A stretch of 64,000 bases of DNA from Pseudomonas sp. R37(2017) (GTDB lineage Bacteria; Pseudomonadota; Gammaproteobacteria; Pseudomonadales; Pseudomonadaceae). Position 1 is the stretch's first letter; every line of letters starts with the position of its first letter. This document shows positions 46,033 to 54,534 of the stretch, piece after piece. The position numbers and the translations under genes are program-made. Below the pieces are notes generated by a model. The model was given only the letters and a program-made list of their open reading frames with translations. It was not told the DNA's origin and searched no databases. The DNA is taken from assembly GCF_002113375.1 (NCBI RefSeq), contig NZ_NEHO01000014.1, positions 95,663 through 159,662 of the forward strand, in the 5' to 3' direction.

Positions 46033-46782
46033 ATGGCTCGAGCTTCACCCACGATCACCACACACATCCGCCGTCGTTGCCTGCTGTTGGCCGGTCTGTC
46101 GATGTGCTTCGTCACCGGTTGCAGCCAGCAGCAAGGCGGCGACATCATCGACCAGATGCGCGAAGGCAACCCCCGGGAGTTCCTGCAAACCAGTGTCGAC
46201 CGCATGGCCACCCTGACCATGCGTGACAACCTTGACAGCCTCTACCTGCTGATGAGCAAGCTCTACCTGCGCAACCCCGATGAGCTGAAAAAGTCCGGCT
46301 TCCTCGATGCCCGCACGGCCGGCAAGCAAGTGCGCATGGCTATTGAGCAGCAGCAACCCTTACCGACCCTGGGCGGCAAAAAGGACCTCGCGGCCCTGCG
46401 TTTCGCCATGAGCCCGGAGTTTCTCGGCGATCGGGTCGGGGCGTTCATCTATGCCATCGGCAGCATGCTGGTGACCGCCCATGGCAATCGCCTCGAGTTC
46501 TACATGACCGATACGATCAACCCGGTATTCGTCGGCAATGCCGCGCGCAACATCGAGATCGCCACCTGGATACTCGGCCAGCGGCAGAACAAAGAGGGCC
46601 AGCCCCTGTTGTTCTCCAACGAGATCTCGGAGGAGGGCAGCAACCTGAGTTTCGCCGTCGAGTTCGGCAAGATCGTCGCCCGGCTGGACCTGTTGACCCA
46701 GATGCTCGACGAACGCTACCGGCGCATCGGCCTGAATTATGCGCAGAGCCTGCTGTTCCTGAATTTCCTGCCGGTGCAATGA
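46033..46782 (+). CDS. Lipoprotein of unknown function
   Basis: A 249-residue protein with a basic N-terminus (IRRR), a hydrophobic stretch and the lipobox FVTGCS (Cys30). The mature part is helical-looking: QMREGNPREFLQTSVDRMATL, LYLLMSKLYLRNPDELKKSG and LLFLNFLPVQ at the end. It has no catalytic motif I recognise. The start at 46033 is the first ATG giving a normal signal peptide; the frame is open from 45907. Divergent from the aldo/keto reductase. Probably anchored in the envelope. Confidence 0.75.
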   Translation: MARASPTITTHIRRRCLLLAGLSMCFVTGCSQQQGGDIIDQMREGNPREFLQTSVDRMATLTMRDNLDSLYLLMSKLYLRNPDELKKSGFLDARTAGKQVRMAIEQQQPLPTLGGKKDLAALRFAMSPEFLGDRVGAFIYAIGSMLVTAHGNRLEFYMTDTINPVFVGNAARNIEIATWILGQRQNKEGQPLLFSNEISEEGSNLSFAVEFGKIVARLDLLTQMLDERYRRIGLNYAQSLLFLNFLPVQ

Positions 46783-46811
46783 ATCCAGTGGTTATCCCTG
46801 TGGGCGAGAAC

Positions 46812-46904
46812 CCTGTGGGAGCGAGCTTGCTCGCGATGGCGGTGTATCAGTAGACATTGATGTTGACTGACATTCAGTCATCGCGAGCAGGCTCGCTCCT
46901 ACAG
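46812..46904. repeat. REP doublet (hybrid arms, spacer family 1)
   Basis: Left arm CCTGTGGGAGCGAGCTTGCT (type A end), right arm GAGCAGGCTCGCTCCTACAG (type B end), so the two arms belong to different variants. The spacer contains TTGACTGACATTCAG. Confidence 0.8.
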
Positions 46905-46944
46905 TGAGGCGTGGTGCTTCCGGTATAAAGATAGATCGCATCGA

Positions 46945-46958
46945 TATAACTGGTTATA
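46945..46958. promoter_or_regulatory. 14-bp palindrome before the TauE exporter gene
   Basis: TATAACTGGTTATA, perfect 6-bp arms around TG, 57 bases upstream of the start, with a TATGCT -10-like hexamer downstream of it. The ATAAC/GTTAT pattern recalls sites of LysR-type sulfur regulators such as CysB. Binding is inferred. Confidence 0.4.
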
Positions 46959-47014
46959 AGAAAAATCGCTATGCTGCGGACCAGATTTCCCCTGCGATCT
47001 TTGTGGACGTATTC

Positions 47015-47800
47015 ATGGATTTAGTGAACATCGGGTTGGTCGTTGCCGGATTGGTGGTGGGCTTCATCGTCGGTATGACCGGGGTGGGTGGCGGGTCGTT
47101 GATGACCCCGATCCTGCTGTGGTTCGGCATCAACCCTGCGACGGCGGTCGGTACCGACCTGCTGTACGCCGCCATCACCAAATCCAGCGGTGTACTGGTG
47201 CACCGCAAGAACAACAACATCGACTGGGCGATTACCGGTTGGCTGACCCTTGGCAGCGTGCCGGCGGTGGCGTTGACGTTGTGGTTCCTCAGTACCTTGC
47301 ACTCCAGCCCCGATGCGATGAACGCGATCATCAAGCAGGCTCTCGGCTTTGTGTTGTTCGCCACGGCGCTGGCGATTCTGTTCAAGAAACGCCTGCTGGA
47401 TTTCGCCCACAAACGTGCCGGTGGCAGCTACAACCCCAGCGGGTCGCGCCTCAATGTCCTGACGGTCATCACCGGCCTGGTCCTCGGTACCATGGTTGCG
47501 CTGACGTCCATCGGCGCCGGTGCACTGGGCACCGTGGCACTGTTCATTCTCTATCCGATGCTGCCGACCCGTCGTCTGGTAGGCACTGAAATCGCCCACG
47601 CCGTGCCGCTGACCCTGGTCGCAGGCCTTGGCCATGCGAGCATGGGCAACATGGACTGGCATGTATTGGGTTACCTGCTGGTGGGCTCGTTGCCGGGGAT
47701 TTACCTGGGCAGCCACCTGACCGGGCGCATTTCCGACGAACTGCTGCGCCCTTGCCTGGCGACCATGCTGTTGTTGATCGGTTACAAGCTGGCGTTCTGA
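47015..47800 (+). CDS. TauE/SafE-family sulfite or organosulfur exporter
   Basis: A 261-residue membrane protein with about eight helices. It has the duplicated glycine-rich family motif: GFIVGMTGVGGGSLMTPILLW near the N-terminus and VALTSIGAGALGTVALFILYP in the second half. Members move sulfite, sulfoacetate or similar anions across the inner membrane. The ATG at 47015 is chosen from the frame open since 46904 because it starts directly before the first helix. A palindrome resembling a CysB-type site lies upstream. Confidence 0.87.
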   Translation: MDLVNIGLVVAGLVVGFIVGMTGVGGGSLMTPILLWFGINPATAVGTDLLYAAITKSSGVLVHRKNNNIDWAITGWLTLGSVPAVALTLWFLSTLHSSPDAMNAIIKQALGFVLFATALAILFKKRLLDFAHKRAGGSYNPSGSRLNVLTVITGLVLGTMVALTSIGAGALGTVALFILYPMLPTRRLVGTEIAHAVPLTLVAGLGHASMGNMDWHVLGYLLVGSLPGIYLGSHLTGRISDELLRPCLATMLLLIGYKLAF

Positions 47801-47820
47801 TCCAGGCCGCCACGCCAGCT

Positions 47821-48189
47821 TCATTCGCGGGTGAATATTTCCAGCAGATGCCCGTCCGGGTCATCGAAATACACCCGCCGTCCTCCCGCATAATCATTGA
47901 TTTCCCCTGATCGCTGCTTGCCCGGGTCGGCCCACCATGGCTGACCGTTGGCTTGCAGGCGCGCGAAGGCCGCATCGAAATCCTCGTCGCTCATCAGGAA
48001 TGCATAGTGCTGGGACGCTATCGGCGGGTCGTTGTCGTAGAAATCCAGCGATACGCCGTTTTCCAGTTTGACGATCAGCATGGGCCCGAAAGGTTGAGGG
48101 GCGGGCAGGCCAAGGAGGTCAGCCAGGAAGTTCGCCGAAACCTGCTTGTCCCGGCACCAGACGATGGTGTGGTTCAACTGAGCGCTCAT
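47821..48189 (-). CDS. VOC-superfamily protein
   Basis: A 122-residue glyoxalase-fold protein. It starts SAQLNHTIVWCRDKQVSANFLADLLGL, has the LMSDEDFDAAFARL helix and ends RRVYFDDPDGHLLEIFTRE, with the metal-type His near the N-terminus and Glu near the C-terminus kept. Substrate unknown. Start at 48189; the TTG at 48195 is two codons upstream. It converges with the TauE gene at a gap of 20 bases. Confidence 0.85.
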   Translation of the reverse strand: MSAQLNHTIVWCRDKQVSANFLADLLGLPAPQPFGPMLIVKLENGVSLDFYDNDPPIASQHYAFLMSDEDFDAAFARLQANGQPWWADPGKQRSGEINDYAGGRRVYFDDPDGHLLEIFTRE

Positions 48190-48370
48190 GCACAAGTCCT
48201 CGCGACGGATCAGGCGGGTGGTCCTGAGTCTTCAGATTAGCCCAGGCTGTTGCGCAATGACCGCCCTGACCTAAGCTTGGGGCAAGGCGAAAATTTTTTG
48301 CAGTTCGTCACCCGGAACAATCGCCGCGATGCGCAATCATTAGAGCGTGGATATCAAAAAGGAGATGCGC

Positions 48371-48922
48371 ATGCTCATCAGGTCACTGACCCTGGCTACC
48401 TTGCTGGCGATTGCCGGCCCATTATTCGCCGCTGATGACGGCTCACCGCTGGACATGGACAAGGGCAGGGCCCGACCCCTGATCGTCATCGCCCCGAGTA
48501 CAGTTGATCCGGCCTGGGTCAGCCTGAAAAAGTCGCTGGATGAGCCAGCCAATCGCAAAGGTTTCACCGATCGCAGCATGGTGCTCTACACGGTGCTCAA
48601 TCTGATGGGCCAGCGTGATGGCAAGGACCTCGGGCCGCAGGACACGGCGGCGCTGATCCGCTCCCTCAAGCTGGGTGCCGGTGCCAAGACCAAGGTGATT
48701 CTGGTCGGCAAGGACGGCGAAAAGAAACTTGAACAATCCGACGCCTTCAAGCTGGACGAGATTTTCAGCGCAGTGGATCAGTTGCCGGCGGCCGAGAAAG
48801 AGTTCACGGCGACAGTGGCCGCGCCCGTAGCGGAAGCCGAGCCAGCGGCCAAAGGCACCAAACCCGGAAAAAACAGTAAACCGGCCAAGCCCGCCAAGCC
48901 GCCTGAAATGCCGGATGATTGA
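48371..48922 (+). CDS. DUF4174 periplasmic protein with Lys/Pro-rich tail
   Basis: A 183-residue protein. The signal peptide ends near residue 22 (GPLFA-AD). A DUF4174 domain follows with RPLIVIAPSTVDPAW, and the KTKVILVGKDGEKKL segment resembles a thioredoxin-like fold without its cysteines. The last 45 residues are disordered, rich in Ala, Pro and Lys (KPGKNSKPAKPAKPPEMP). Three start codons are clustered; AAGGAG overlaps the ATG at 48365, so 48371 has the better spacing. The role is unknown. Confidence 0.78.
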   Translation: MLIRSLTLATLLAIAGPLFAADDGSPLDMDKGRARPLIVIAPSTVDPAWVSLKKSLDEPANRKGFTDRSMVLYTVLNLMGQRDGKDLGPQDTAALIRSLKLGAGAKTKVILVGKDGEKKLEQSDAFKLDEIFSAVDQLPAAEKEFTATVAAPVAEAEPAAKGTKPGKNSKPAKPAKPPEMPDD

Positions 48923-48975
48923 TTCCTTTTCAGCGCAGCAGCGTTACCCGTATCTGAAGAGTCGCTGAGTCTGGC

Positions 48976-49611
48976 TCAAGGTTGAGCCAGAAATTGCTGG
49001 ATGACATTGACCAGCACGGGTGAAAACGGCTGAAGGCATTGAGCCGCATCGGGAACCTTCAGATCCTCCAAAAGCAGGCTCAGGAATTCTTCGTCTTCAA
49101 ATTGCAGGTCTTCGGGAAGTACGCTCTGGCTAAACATGAGTGCATCAACCATCGCTTTTCGTTTGCCAACAAGTCCTTTGTTACTTTGCTCGGTATGACC
49201 CAGATTCAATGTCTGGATTGATACCTTGGCTCGCTCGGTTTTCCCCTCGACCAAGCCGGACAAGTAGAATTTCAATTCGGACTCGCATTCGCCCATCAAG
49301 GGCGTAAGCGGCAACACTCGTGTTCCTCGACCATGACCGCATTGATGAGGGCGCTGGCAACTGGCGACGATGTTGGAAAAGTCCAGCGTTCGATTCGGCG
49401 CATGGTCCTGGGCTTCAATATGTTCGTTATGGGCATCATCGATCGTAATCGACTGGCAGCAATACGCGCATAAACCGTACTGTTCCGAGATGCACGATGC
49501 TCGAACGAGCCGTCTTTCATCCGGTGGCAAATCCTGATAGCGCGAGGTCTTGTTTGAGTGTTTGAAACGAGTCAACGATGGCGGCTCCATGCCTTTGTCG
49601 ATCTTACGCAC
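48976..49611 (-). CDS. ptuB: HNH endonuclease PtuB of a Septu-type defence pair
   Basis: A 211-residue protein of the TIGR02646/PtuB type. It has a zinc-binding pair in LCAYCCQ (Cys48, Cys51), the HNH core HNEHIEAQ (residues 61-68) followed by LDFSNIVASC, and a further CQRPHQCGHG cluster. In Septu the ATPase PtuA holds PtuB, which cuts nucleic acid on phage infection. The GTG at 49611 overlaps the end of ptuA by eight bases, so translation is coupled; ATG 49590 is the alternative. Family role is known from published antiphage work; activity here is inferred. Confidence 0.82.
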   Translation of the reverse strand: MRKIDKGMEPPSLTRFKHSNKTSRYQDLPPDERRLVRASCISEQYGLCAYCCQSITIDDAHNEHIEAQDHAPNRTLDFSNIVASCQRPHQCGHGRGTRVLPLTPLMGECESELKFYLSGLVEGKTERAKVSIQTLNLGHTEQSNKGLVGKRKAMVDALMFSQSVLPEDLQFEDEEFLSLLLEDLKVPDAAQCLQPFSPVLVNVIQQFLAQP

Positions 49612-50971
49612 GGCGCAACTCCAACTTGCGAATCAACAAGGCCGCCTTCGCCAGCTCCAGATGTCCCTCTGGCAACTCCAGCGAGAGCTCGGAGTACAGT
49701 TTTTTCGCACCGTCCAGATCACCATCCTGCAAATGCTTGAGCAATAGATTCAGGCGTTGTTGCACTTCGCTGTTGCGCACATCGGTGTCCATGACCTCCA
49801 GCAACACCTGATTGGCATCCAGCCCATACAGGCCTGATTGTTCATGCAGTTCCCCGTCATTGAGCACGTAGCACAGCACGTCTTTCGCGTCGCTGATGAC
49901 CAATGGCGAGTGAGTGGTCAGGACGAACTGGCAATTGGGGAAGGTTTCGCTCAACTGTCGAATCAGGCGGCGCTGCCATTTGGGGTGCAAGTGCAAATCG
50001 ACCTCATCGATCAGGACGATGCCGTCACCCTCCAATGGGTTGTCCAGAGACTGGTTCATCATCGCCAACCGGCGAGCGATGTCGCCGACCAGCGCCATCA
50101 TCGACTTTTCGCCCTGTGAGAGCTGGGAGACGTTAAGTGTCGCGCCGTCCTTGTCGATTGCCATGTGCAGGCGTGGTTTGCGCTGCACTCGCAAGTTGCT
50201 GAAGCCGGGCATGAATGCGGCGATAGCTGAGCGAACAGCAGTCAATTGACGGTCGCGGGATGAAGCCTTCAATTGGGAAAGGGTTTTCCATATGTCACTG
50301 TCCTTGCCGAATTTTGCGGAAATTTCGGCCAATGCAGTGGCGGAGACGCCGGTTTCGTTCTCGCTGTCTTCGCGTTCTCGGAACCATTCGAAGAATCGAC
50401 GGAAATCGACGCCACGATTCAAAGCGTTGTCGTAGCCGTCGAGTTGATCAAAGGTGTGTTTGGTACGGATTTTTAGCGGGATTTCGAGAACAGAGCGTTC
50501 GACGGGGTAGTAAGCGATCAAAGGGAGTGAGGCGTTGTCATCTGCTGTCAGTTGGTTGCGGTAGTGATCAGCCAGGCGAGTGGCATCCACTAATTCGCTA
50601 TGCAAGGCAGTTTTTCGACCCTGCTTGCCACGGGCAAGACTCCAAATGAACAAAACCTCTTCGATGGCGGCGTCGGGAAGATTTGATTGTCTTTGTGAAT
50701 AGTCTGTTACGGCAATCGTGGTGACAGTGGATTTGGCACCGTTTCGAATATCGTCTTCTGCAATATGACTGCCACTGCCTTTTTCTGTGCGGATTCTGGC
50801 AACTAACCAGCTCAGTGAGGTGGCGAGAGATTTTAGAAGTGTGGTTTTCCCTGCACCGTTGTTCCCCACCAATATCGTCACATTCGAGGAGTGGTTGGGT
50901 GTCGGGGCGAAGTGAATGTGCATATCGGTAAACCGACCGACATCCTTTAGCATGAGACTTCTGATTTCCAT
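49604..50971 (-). CDS. ptuA: AAA/ABC-type ATPase PtuA of a Septu-type defence pair
   Basis: A 455-residue SMC/ABC-like ATPase. Walker A is GNNGAGKT (36-43). After a helical middle region of about 200 residues come the signature LSQGEKS (284-290), Walker B IVLIDEVDLHLHP (318-330) and the switch histidine in LTTHSPLV (354). A C-terminal helical segment (about 400-450) is likely to contact PtuB. All ATPase residues are intact. It is directly followed by ptuB. No reverse transcriptase or retron RNA is present upstream, so it is a stand-alone Septu pair and not a retron-associated one. Confidence 0.82.
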   Translation of the reverse strand: MEIRSLMLKDVGRFTDMHIHFAPTPNHSSNVTILVGNNGAGKTTLLKSLATSLSWLVARIRTEKGSGSHIAEDDIRNGAKSTVTTIAVTDYSQRQSNLPDAAIEEVLFIWSLARGKQGRKTALHSELVDATRLADHYRNQLTADDNASLPLIAYYPVERSVLEIPLKIRTKHTFDQLDGYDNALNRGVDFRRFFEWFREREDSENETGVSATALAEISAKFGKDSDIWKTLSQLKASSRDRQLTAVRSAIAAFMPGFSNLRVQRKPRLHMAIDKDGATLNVSQLSQGEKSMMALVGDIARRLAMMNQSLDNPLEGDGIVLIDEVDLHLHPKWQRRLIRQLSETFPNCQFVLTTHSPLVISDAKDVLCYVLNDGELHEQSGLYGLDANQVLLEVMDTDVRNSEVQQRLNLLLKHLQDGDLDGAKKLYSELSLELPEGHLELAKAALLIRKLELRRA

Positions 50972-51491
50972 TACAACGCCCTTCGAGGGTCAGTCGGTTT
51001 GAGTACTTGAGCGCGCATTATGTCATTCCCGGCCACGGATTGATCCGATGCCGTTCGCAGGCTTGGGAGGTCCATTAGATACAACGGTTTCACCTGCATC
51101 ACAACGGTCATGAGCAAAAAGATGTTTGTAACTGGCTGCTCAGAAAATCGAGCGTAGGCAAAGGACTTCAATTGCGTCGGAAGTTTCCTGCATGACGTGG
51201 CGCACCCCGTGAACTGGTGCCTGTTGGGTCATCTCGATAACCTTCTTCAGCCGCTGCAAAATCAGCGGCCGGATGTGGAAGTCCGTTTTCAGCGAAAGAG
51301 ATCAACGCCATAGAGCGCATGTCGGCATTTTTTTATGTCAACATTGCTGCGTTTTGGTGGCTGTGCGCGGGGCACTTTCGAGTGCGCCGGGTTTGGTACT
51401 CTTTCCCTGGTCTTCCACACCTGCGTACAGCTACCACCTTATTTGTGGAAATGAGATGGGCAGCTCCTTGAAAACAAAAAGAGCGCCGCAC
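50972..51491. other. 520-base interval upstream of ptuA with fragmentary open frames
   Basis: No complete gene is convincing. On the minus strand a 66-codon frame (TTG at 51171, stop TAA overlapping the ptuA ATG) and, in another frame, a 50-codon stretch between stops around 51150-51290 overlap; both look like remnants. The bases nearest ptuA must include its promoter. The half next to 51456 is AT-richer and probably carries the promoter of the DUF6124 gene. Confidence 0.5.
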
Positions 51492-51845
51492 ATGAAAAAG
51501 ATCACGCCCGATCCCCCTGAGTCTTCAACCGATTCCGATCTCCACGTCCCACTCTCCGACATCACCGAACCCGCCGTCAGCGCCCGCTTGCGCAACCCCA
51601 AACACGCCGACCCGGTCAGCCACATCTTCACCATCCTCCCAAACGTCGACACTCCAACACTGCTGTGCCACGCCTGCGAAACCCTCGCGTCCCTGAACGT
51701 GCTGGTCACCGATCTCGCCTGTAACCTGGAAAGCTCCAACCGCAACGTGGCGCTGTCGATTCAGCAATTGGCAGTGGTGGGCGAATTGTTGGTGAACCGC
51801 GCTCTGGACAATATCGATCCGCCCGAGGGTGCGCCGACAAAGTAA
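51492..51845 (+). CDS. DUF6124 protein
   Basis: A 117-residue protein of a small family I know from pseudomonads. It starts MKKITPDPPESSTDSD, has the shared IFTILPNVDTPTLLCHACETLASLNVL helix region, and ends QQLAVVGELLVNRALDNIDPP. Often several copies exist per genome; function unknown. The ATG at 51492 matches the family start; Met at 51456 adds 12 residues. A clear hairpin terminator follows. Confidence 0.82.
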   Translation: MKKITPDPPESSTDSDLHVPLSDITEPAVSARLRNPKHADPVSHIFTILPNVDTPTLLCHACETLASLNVLVTDLACNLESSNRNVALSIQQLAVVGELLVNRALDNIDPPEGAPTK

Positions 51846-51875
51846 AAAAGGCGACCTTCAGAGGTCGCCCTTATC
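51844..51875. terminator. Bidirectional Rho-independent terminator
   Basis: GGCGACCT-TCAG-AGGTCGCC (51850-51869) with an A-run before and TTATCT after. It serves the DUF6124 gene on the plus strand and ampC on the minus strand, which converge here. Confidence 0.88.
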
Positions 51876-51895
51876 TATAGAGAAGGCAGCAAGGT

Positions 51896-53035
51896 TTATT
51901 GGGCAAGCGCACTCAAAACCTGATGAGCGATCCTGATCCGCTGCGCATTGGGATAATTCTTGTTGGCCAGCATCACAATGCCGATGCCCTTCGATGGCAC
52001 GTACGCCACGTAAGCACCAAAGCCACCGGTTGAGCCGGTCTTGTTGATCAGTATGTTCTGCGGTTGCGCTTGTGGCGGGTTCAGCCATTGGACTTTGTGC
52101 GCCTCCATGGCCATCGGCGTGGAGTTGCCTTCCAGCAAGCGCTCCAGTGTGATCGGGTAGCGATACATCTCCCAGCCCAGGCCCTGGGTCATGTCGCCAA
52201 CGGTGTAGTAACCGCTATGGGTCAAGGCGATGGCTTGTTGCAATGGCTTTTCCAGAGACGCCGGTTTCATGTTCGCACCGACATAGTCCAGCAAGTCCGC
52301 CGCGCTGGTCTTTACCCCGTACGCCTCGGAATCCAGCGCCCCCGGAGTGACCCGTACCGGCTTGCCGTCCTTGTTGTAGCCCTGGGCATACAGCGCCATC
52401 TGGTCCGGCGGCACATGCACGTAGGTGTGCTTGAGGCCCAGTTTCGGCAGCAGGGTTTTTTCCATCAGCCCGTCGAACGGCTGGCCCATGCTTTGCGCGG
52501 CAAGGTAGCCGAACAGGCCCAGGCTGGGGTTCGAATACAGTCGGTGGCTGCCGGGGGCGTAGAGCGGTTGCCATTGTTTGTAGTAGCCGAGCATTTTGTC
52601 GGCCGAATCATATTCGGCAGGGAATTGCAGGGGCAGGCCGCCAGTGCTGTAGGTACCCAGTTGCAGCACGCTGATGTGGTCGAACGCACTGCCGCGCAAG
52701 GCTGGCAGGAGCTGGCTGGCCTTGTCCGCCAGCGACAGCTTGCCCGTGGCCTGGGCGTAAGCGGCGAGGGTGGCGGTGAAGGTTTTGCTGACGGAGCCGA
52801 TCTCGAACAGGGTGTCTTGGGTGACAGGGCGGCCGGTTTCAGTCGAGGCAACGCCATAGTTGAAGTAATGCGCCTGGCCGTTGACGGTGACGGCCACCGC
52901 CATGCCGTGAATGCCTTCGGCCTGCATCACCGGTTGCACGGCGGCGTTGACCACTGTCTCGATTTGATCCTGCGCCATGCATTGGCCCGCGGCGAATATC
53001 GCCATGCAAGCGGCGATGGTTTTCAGCCTGTCCAT
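51896..53035 (-). CDS. ampC: Class C beta-lactamase
   Basis: A 379-residue periplasmic serine beta-lactamase. The signal peptide ends near residue 21 (GQCMA-QD). The nucleophile motif is SVSK (81-84), the YSN triad 167-169 and KTG 332-334, all intact and at class C spacing. It hydrolyses cephalosporins and penicillins after acylation of Ser81. The start MDRLKTIAACMAIFAAG at 53035 is clear; the upstream frame to 53152 is spurious. No ampR gene lies beside it; the next gene upstream is gudD, so control must differ from the usual divergent AmpR arrangement or act in trans. Confidence 0.93.
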   Translation of the reverse strand: MDRLKTIAACMAIFAAGQCMAQDQIETVVNAAVQPVMQAEGIHGMAVAVTVNGQAHYFNYGVASTETGRPVTQDTLFEIGSVSKTFTATLAAYAQATGKLSLADKASQLLPALRGSAFDHISVLQLGTYSTGGLPLQFPAEYDSADKMLGYYKQWQPLYAPGSHRLYSNPSLGLFGYLAAQSMGQPFDGLMEKTLLPKLGLKHTYVHVPPDQMALYAQGYNKDGKPVRVTPGALDSEAYGVKTSAADLLDYVGANMKPASLEKPLQQAIALTHSGYYTVGDMTQGLGWEMYRYPITLERLLEGNSTPMAMEAHKVQWLNPPQAQPQNILINKTGSTGGFGAYVAYVPSKGIGIVMLANKNYPNAQRIRIAHQVLSALAQ

Positions 53036-53165
53036 ATTGGTTTCATCCGTCGTTGATTCAGTTGCGCGCCATTTTAGGCGGATAAGCGCCAGGCTCCGAG
53101 CGCTTTCTAAAATCGGCCGCCAGCAGACGGCCGCGCGCAACCTTTGATTCAACGCTCCAGGCGAT

Positions 53166-54509
53166 TCAACGCACCAGGCACGGCCGCTTGTTATCGAACT
53201 TCCAGCCGGGAATCAGGAACTGCATCGCCACGCTGTCATCCCGCGCCCCCAGGCCCATGCCTTTGTACAGCTCATGAGCCTTGGCCACCTGATCCATATC
53301 CAGTTCCACCCCCAGCCCCGGTTTCTGCGGTACCTGCACGCAGCCGTCGACGATTTGCAGCGGGGCCTTGGTCAGGCGCTGGCCGTCCTGCCAGATCCAG
53401 TGGGTGTCGATGGCCGTGATCTCGCCCGGCGCGGCCGCCGCGACATGGGTGAACATCGCCAGGGAAATGTCGAAGTGGTTGTTGGAGTGCGAACCCCAGG
53501 TCAGGCCCCATTCGTGGCACATCTGCGCCACGCGCACCGAACCTTGCATGGTCCAGAAGTGCGGATCGGCCAGGGGGATGTCGACCGATTGCAACTGGAT
53601 CGCGTGGCCCATCTCGCGCCAGTCGGTGGCGATCATGTTGGTCGCGGTTTTCAAGCCCGTGGCCCGGCGGAACTCGGCCATGACTTCGCGCCCCGAGTAA
53701 CCGTTTTCCGCCCCGCACGGGTCTTCGGCATAGGCCAGCACGCGGTGTTGATCGCGGCACAGGCGGATGGCCTCTTTCAGTGACCAGGCACCATTGGGGT
53801 CGAGGGTGATGCGTGCCTCGGGGAAGCGTTCGGCGAGGGCCGTGACTGCTTCGATTTCGGCATCGCCACTGAGTACGCCACCCTTGAGTTTGAAATCCTT
53901 GAAACCGTAACGGGCATGGGCGGCCTCGGCCAGGCGCACCACGCCTTCGGCGGTCATGGCTTGCTCATGGCGCACGCGGAACCAGTCGTTGTCGGCGTCG
54001 GGCTCGCAGCGGTAGGCAAGGTCGGTCTGCTTGCGATCACCGACATAAAACAGATAGCCGAGCATCTTCACTTCATCGCGCTGCTGGCCTTCGCCGAGCA
54101 GGGCGGCCACCGGCACGTCCAGGTGCTGGCCGAGCAAGTCGAGCAATGCGGCTTCCAGGCCGGTGACGGCGTGAATGGTGATGCGCAGGTCGAAGGTCTG
54201 CAAGCCGCGGCCGCCGGCATCGCGGTCGGCGAAAGTCTGGCGTACCTGATTGAGGATTTTCTGATACGTGCCAATCGGGCTGCCGATCACCAGGCTGCGT
54301 GCGTCTTCGAGGGTCTGGCGAATCCGTTCGCCCCCCGGTACTTCACCGACGCCGGTGTGGCCGGCATTGTCCTTGAGGATCACGATGTTGCGGGTGAAAA
54401 ACGGACCGTGGGCGCCGCTGAGGTTGAGCAACATGCCATCGTGGCCGGCCACCGGAACCACTTGCATGCTGGTGATGATCGGGGCTTTTGCAGTGTCTTG
54501 AGCGTTCAT
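53166..54509 (-). CDS. gudD: Glucarate dehydratase
   Basis: A 447-residue enolase-superfamily enzyme that removes water from D-glucarate (and L-idarate) to give 5-keto-4-deoxyglucarate. The N-terminal capping domain runs to about 130. The barrel carries FKDFKLKGG (catalytic lysine region), metal ligands in LDPNGAW and YAEDPCG, and the histidine of WGSHSNNHFD. Length matches E. coli GudD (446). The start MNAQDTAKAP at 54509 is preferred to the longer frame at 54707, which overlaps gudP. It is 25 bases downstream of gudP in one operon. Confidence 0.95.
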   Translation of the reverse strand: MNAQDTAKAPIITSMQVVPVAGHDGMLLNLSGAHGPFFTRNIVILKDNAGHTGVGEVPGGERIRQTLEDARSLVIGSPIGTYQKILNQVRQTFADRDAGGRGLQTFDLRITIHAVTGLEAALLDLLGQHLDVPVAALLGEGQQRDEVKMLGYLFYVGDRKQTDLAYRCEPDADNDWFRVRHEQAMTAEGVVRLAEAAHARYGFKDFKLKGGVLSGDAEIEAVTALAERFPEARITLDPNGAWSLKEAIRLCRDQHRVLAYAEDPCGAENGYSGREVMAEFRRATGLKTATNMIATDWREMGHAIQLQSVDIPLADPHFWTMQGSVRVAQMCHEWGLTWGSHSNNHFDISLAMFTHVAAAAPGEITAIDTHWIWQDGQRLTKAPLQIVDGCVQVPQKPGLGVELDMDQVAKAHELYKGMGLGARDDSVAMQFLIPGWKFDNKRPCLVR

Positions 54510-54534
54510 TTTCCAATCCTTAAAAAAGCGCAAT

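Noticed and set aside
49604..51491. Retron carrying PtuA/PtuB as effector
   Set aside because: No reverse transcriptase gene with a YxDD motif and no recognisable msr/msd RNA region upstream of ptuA; only short fragmentary frames are there.
51273..51491. N-terminal extension of the DUF6124 gene in the same open frame
   Set aside because: The added residues are Cys/Trp-rich and unlike the family, and the family-type start MKKITPDPPE begins at 51492.
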